From: Candidatus Nomurabacteria bacterium
Lineage (GTDB): Bacteria; Patescibacteriota; Minisyncoccia; Phycocordibacterales; UBA9973
Direction of reading: 5' to 3'
DNA: 6,315 bases
NCBI GenBank assembly: GCA_021413565.1
Contig: JAIOQC010000062.1
Coordinates: 1 to 6,315, forward strand
Both the position numbers and the translations under genes were made by a program. Shown here piece after piece: positions 5,538 to 6,315 of the stretch. Positions within the stretch are counted from its first letter, which is position 1. Each line of letters starts with the position of its first letter. A model generated the notes under the pieces. The model saw only the letters and a program-made list of their open reading frames with translations. It searched no databases and was not told the origin of the DNA.

Positions 5538-5966
5538 ATGGCAACAAAAAAAATAACTAAAAAAGTAAAGCTTCAAATCCCAGCTGCAAAGGCAACCCCA
5601 GCGCCACCACTTGGTCCTGCACTCGGTCAGGCAGGTGTAAACATTGCAGAGTTCTGTCAGAAGTTCAATGCTATGACTCAAGACCAAGCAGGTGAGATAG
5701 TCGGATGTGTTATCTATGTTTACGAAGATCGTACTTATGATATCAAGGTCAAGACTCCTCCAGTAGCAGGTTTAATCTTAAAAGCAGCAGGTGTTGAAAA
5801 GGGTTCAAGTAAGCCAAATACTTCAAAAGTAGGTTCTATCACAAAAGCACAAGTTCGTGCTATCGCTGAAAAGAAAATGGTAGACCTTAATGCTAAGAAC
5901 ATCGAAGGTGCAATGAAGATTATCGAAGGCTCAGCCCGCTCAGCAGGAATCAATGTTATAGACTAA
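5538..5966 (+). CDS. rplK: 50S ribosomal protein L11 (uL11)
   Basis: This is a 142-residue complete L11. The N-terminal domain (about residues 8-71) has the conserved proline-rich loop '[19 protein letters not shown]' (18-36), followed by FCQKFNAMT and [15 protein letters not shown]. The C-terminal rRNA-binding domain (about 76-140) has [47 protein letters not shown]11 binds the GTPase-associated centre of 23S rRNA and serves EF-G, EF-Tu and release factors. Two common family residues are changed: the glycine before KA is Ala17 (PAAKA rather than PAGKA), and the usual Met in 'TARSMGI' is Ala136. rplA, its near-universal partner, does not follow; a terminator does. The start lacks a Shine-Dalgarno sequence. 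Confidence 0.98.
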   Translation: MATKKITKKVKLQIPAAKATPAPPLGPALGQAGVNIAEFCQKFNAMTQDQAGEIVGCVIYVYEDRTYDIKVKTPPVAGLILKAAGVEKGSSKPNTSKVGSITKAQVRAIAEKKMVDLNAKNIEGAMKIIEGSARSAGINVID

Positions 5967-5980
5967 AATAAGATAAGAAT

Positions 5981-6017
5981 AAAAAAATAAAACCGCTATA
6001 AGCGGTTTTATTTTTTT
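5981..6017. terminator. Perfect 17-bp bidirectional terminator after rplK
   Basis: 5981-5997 is exactly complementary to 6001-6017 around an ATA loop. The stem is AACCGCT/AGCGGTT on an A7TA/TAT7 base, so a U tract follows the GC part in both directions. It closes the secE-nusG-rplK transcript 15 bp past the rplK stop and is a back-up stop for leftward transcription from efp. Confidence 0.88.
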
Positions 6018-6053
6018 AATGCCCTTAATATAAAAAATCTCATAGTCTGGCAA

Positions 6054-6081
6054 ACAAAAATCCTTCTAAGAGGATTTTTGT
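6054..6081. terminator. Hairpin with U tract in the rplK/efp gap
   Basis: ACAAAAATCCT (6054-6064) pairs perfectly with AGGATTTTTGT (6071-6081) around a 6-nt loop. Both arms give a U5 tract after the GC step, so it can act as a weak terminator in either direction. Its left flank is one end of the inverted repeat shared with 6211-6225. Confidence 0.6.
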
Positions 6082-6110
6082 ACGGCGGAGCTGCGTTCTT
6101 ATTTTAAAAT

Positions 6111-6142
6111 GTCTGGCCTCGTACTCGAGGAGATCCGAGGAC
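6111..6142. repeat. Folded repeat motif, copy A
   Basis: The order is GTC, TGG, the stem CCTCG (6117-6121) / CGAGG (6126-6130) with a TACT loop, then AGATCCGAG and GAC. GTC and GAC can close the unit. It matches copy B at nearly every position outside the hairpin loop. Unlike copy B, its flanks do not extend the outer stem. Confidence 0.6.
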
Positions 6143-6160
6143 TTGTAAAGCGGAGACAAA

Positions 6161-6218
6161 AAAAATCCAGCAGTCTGGCCTCGCGATTGCGAGGAGGTCC
6201 GAGGACTGCTGGATTTTT
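6161..6218 (-). terminator. Long hairpin terminator of efp containing repeat motif copy B
   Basis: A perfect 15-bp outer stem joins 6161-6175 (AAAAATCCAGCAGTC) and 6204-6218. An inner 6-bp stem, CCTCGC (6179-6184) / GCGAGG (6189-6194), has a GATT loop, and an asymmetric internal loop (TGG against AGGTCCGAG) lies between. On the minus strand the outer stem ends in eight consecutive U (6165-6158), so this is a strong intrinsic terminator for efp, 16 bp past its stop. The internal 6173-6206 is the second copy of the motif at 6111-6142. Confidence 0.8.
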
Positions 6219-6234
6219 GTTTGCCGGAGCGCTT

Positions 6235-6315
6235 TTATTCTTGAACACGTTCTACGTATTCTCCAGTTTCAGTATTTACTCGAATCTTGTCTCCAGCATT
6301 TAGGAAAAAGGGAAC
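6235..6315 (-). CDS. efp: Elongation factor P, C-terminal 26 residues (runs off the right edge)
   Basis: On the minus strand the last bases encode VPFF, LNA, then GDKIRVNTETGEYVERV and a final QE before TAA (6237-6235). This matches the C-terminal OB domain end of EF-P, whose family pattern is 'vP.Fi..Gd.I.v.T.tGeYv.R'. EF-P enters the ribosomal E-site region and relieves stalling at consecutive prolines. The rest of the gene, including the modified loop residue in domain I, lies outside the window. It runs convergent to rplK and ends before the U8-tailed hairpin at 6161-6218. Confidence 0.88.
   Translation of the reverse strand, partial: VPFFLNAGDKIRVNTETGEYVERVQE

Larger units (their letters stand above)
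6045..6230. repeat. Composite palindromic element with inverted terminal repeats (REP/MITE-like candidate)
   Basis: GGCAAACAAAAATCC (6049-6063) recurs inverted and exact at 6211-6225, and the match continues imperfectly outward: GTCT- at 6045-6048 against the reverse complement of GGAGC at 6226-6230. Between them lie a hairpin, a 32-nt folded motif (6111-6142) and a 34-nt diverged second copy (6173-6206). A CGGAG core recurs at 6086-6090, 6151-6155 and 6226-6229. The interior is much richer in G+C than the rest of the window and has no believable gene. No target-site duplication or transposase is visible, so mobility is unproven. Confidence 0.45.

Noticed and set aside
6109..6303. 64-residue plus-strand open frame after rplK
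   Set aside because: It runs through the palindromic repeats and then antisense to the efp 3' end. The protein is an Arg/Gly-rich translation of stems with no family resemblance.

Overview
The window is AT-rich bacterial chromosome with very tight gene packing. It carries a run of short, streamlined core genes (secE, nusG, rplK, the end of efp) next to a MacAB-type export operon and two small orphan genes. Minimal proteins, long AT-rich intergenic hairpins, start codons without Shine-Dalgarno sequences, and an rplK that is closed off by a terminator instead of being followed by rplA together suggest a Candidate Phyla Radiation (Patescibacteria, probably Parcubacteria-like) genome. That assignment is inference. 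All ten genes whose ends are visible stop with TAA, and TGA is not read as an amino acid.

Layout. Positions 1-2431 (+) hold the 3' part of a three-gene tripartite exporter: the C-terminal part of a periplasmic-adaptor (MacA/HlyD-like) protein, a MacB/LolD-type ABC ATPase and a MacB-type FtsX permease, spaced 24 bp and 1 bp apart. A convergent 123-residue orphan gene (2502-2873, -) is closed by its own U-tailed hairpin at 2437-2463. A 93-bp divergent promoter region (2874-2966) drives this orphan leftward and a membrane-anchored SIMPL/DUF541 protein (2967-3755, +) rightward. The rightward promoter places the predicted transcription start on the A of the ATG, so the SIMPL mRNA is probably leaderless. 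A perfect 17-bp terminator follows, then a second orphan gene (3858-4241, +) with its own terminator.

Positions 4299-5966 are the secE-nusG-rplK unit. A near-consensus promoter (4299-4327) starts a roughly 140-nt hairpin-rich leader, followed by secE, an 11-bp hairpin, nusG, a 255-nt spacer with a 76-nt rod-like foldback, and rplK. The products work at the core of gene expression: SecE in the membrane translocon, NusG on RNA polymerase and ribosomes, and L11 in the ribosomal GTPase centre. efp (elongation factor P) enters from the right edge on the minus strand.

The rplK/efp convergent gap (5967-6234) is the oddest stretch. It has three terminator-like hairpins, a locally GC-rich patch, two diverged copies of a 32-34-nt folded motif, and 15-bp inverted repeats about 150 bp apart. 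It looks like a small palindromic (REP- or MITE-like) repeat element that has been recruited as, or inserted with, the terminator of efp.

No complete new multi-gene system is evident. The best leads are the non-coding elements: the rplK/efp repeat element, the rplK and secE leaders, and leaderless or Shine-Dalgarno-free translation.
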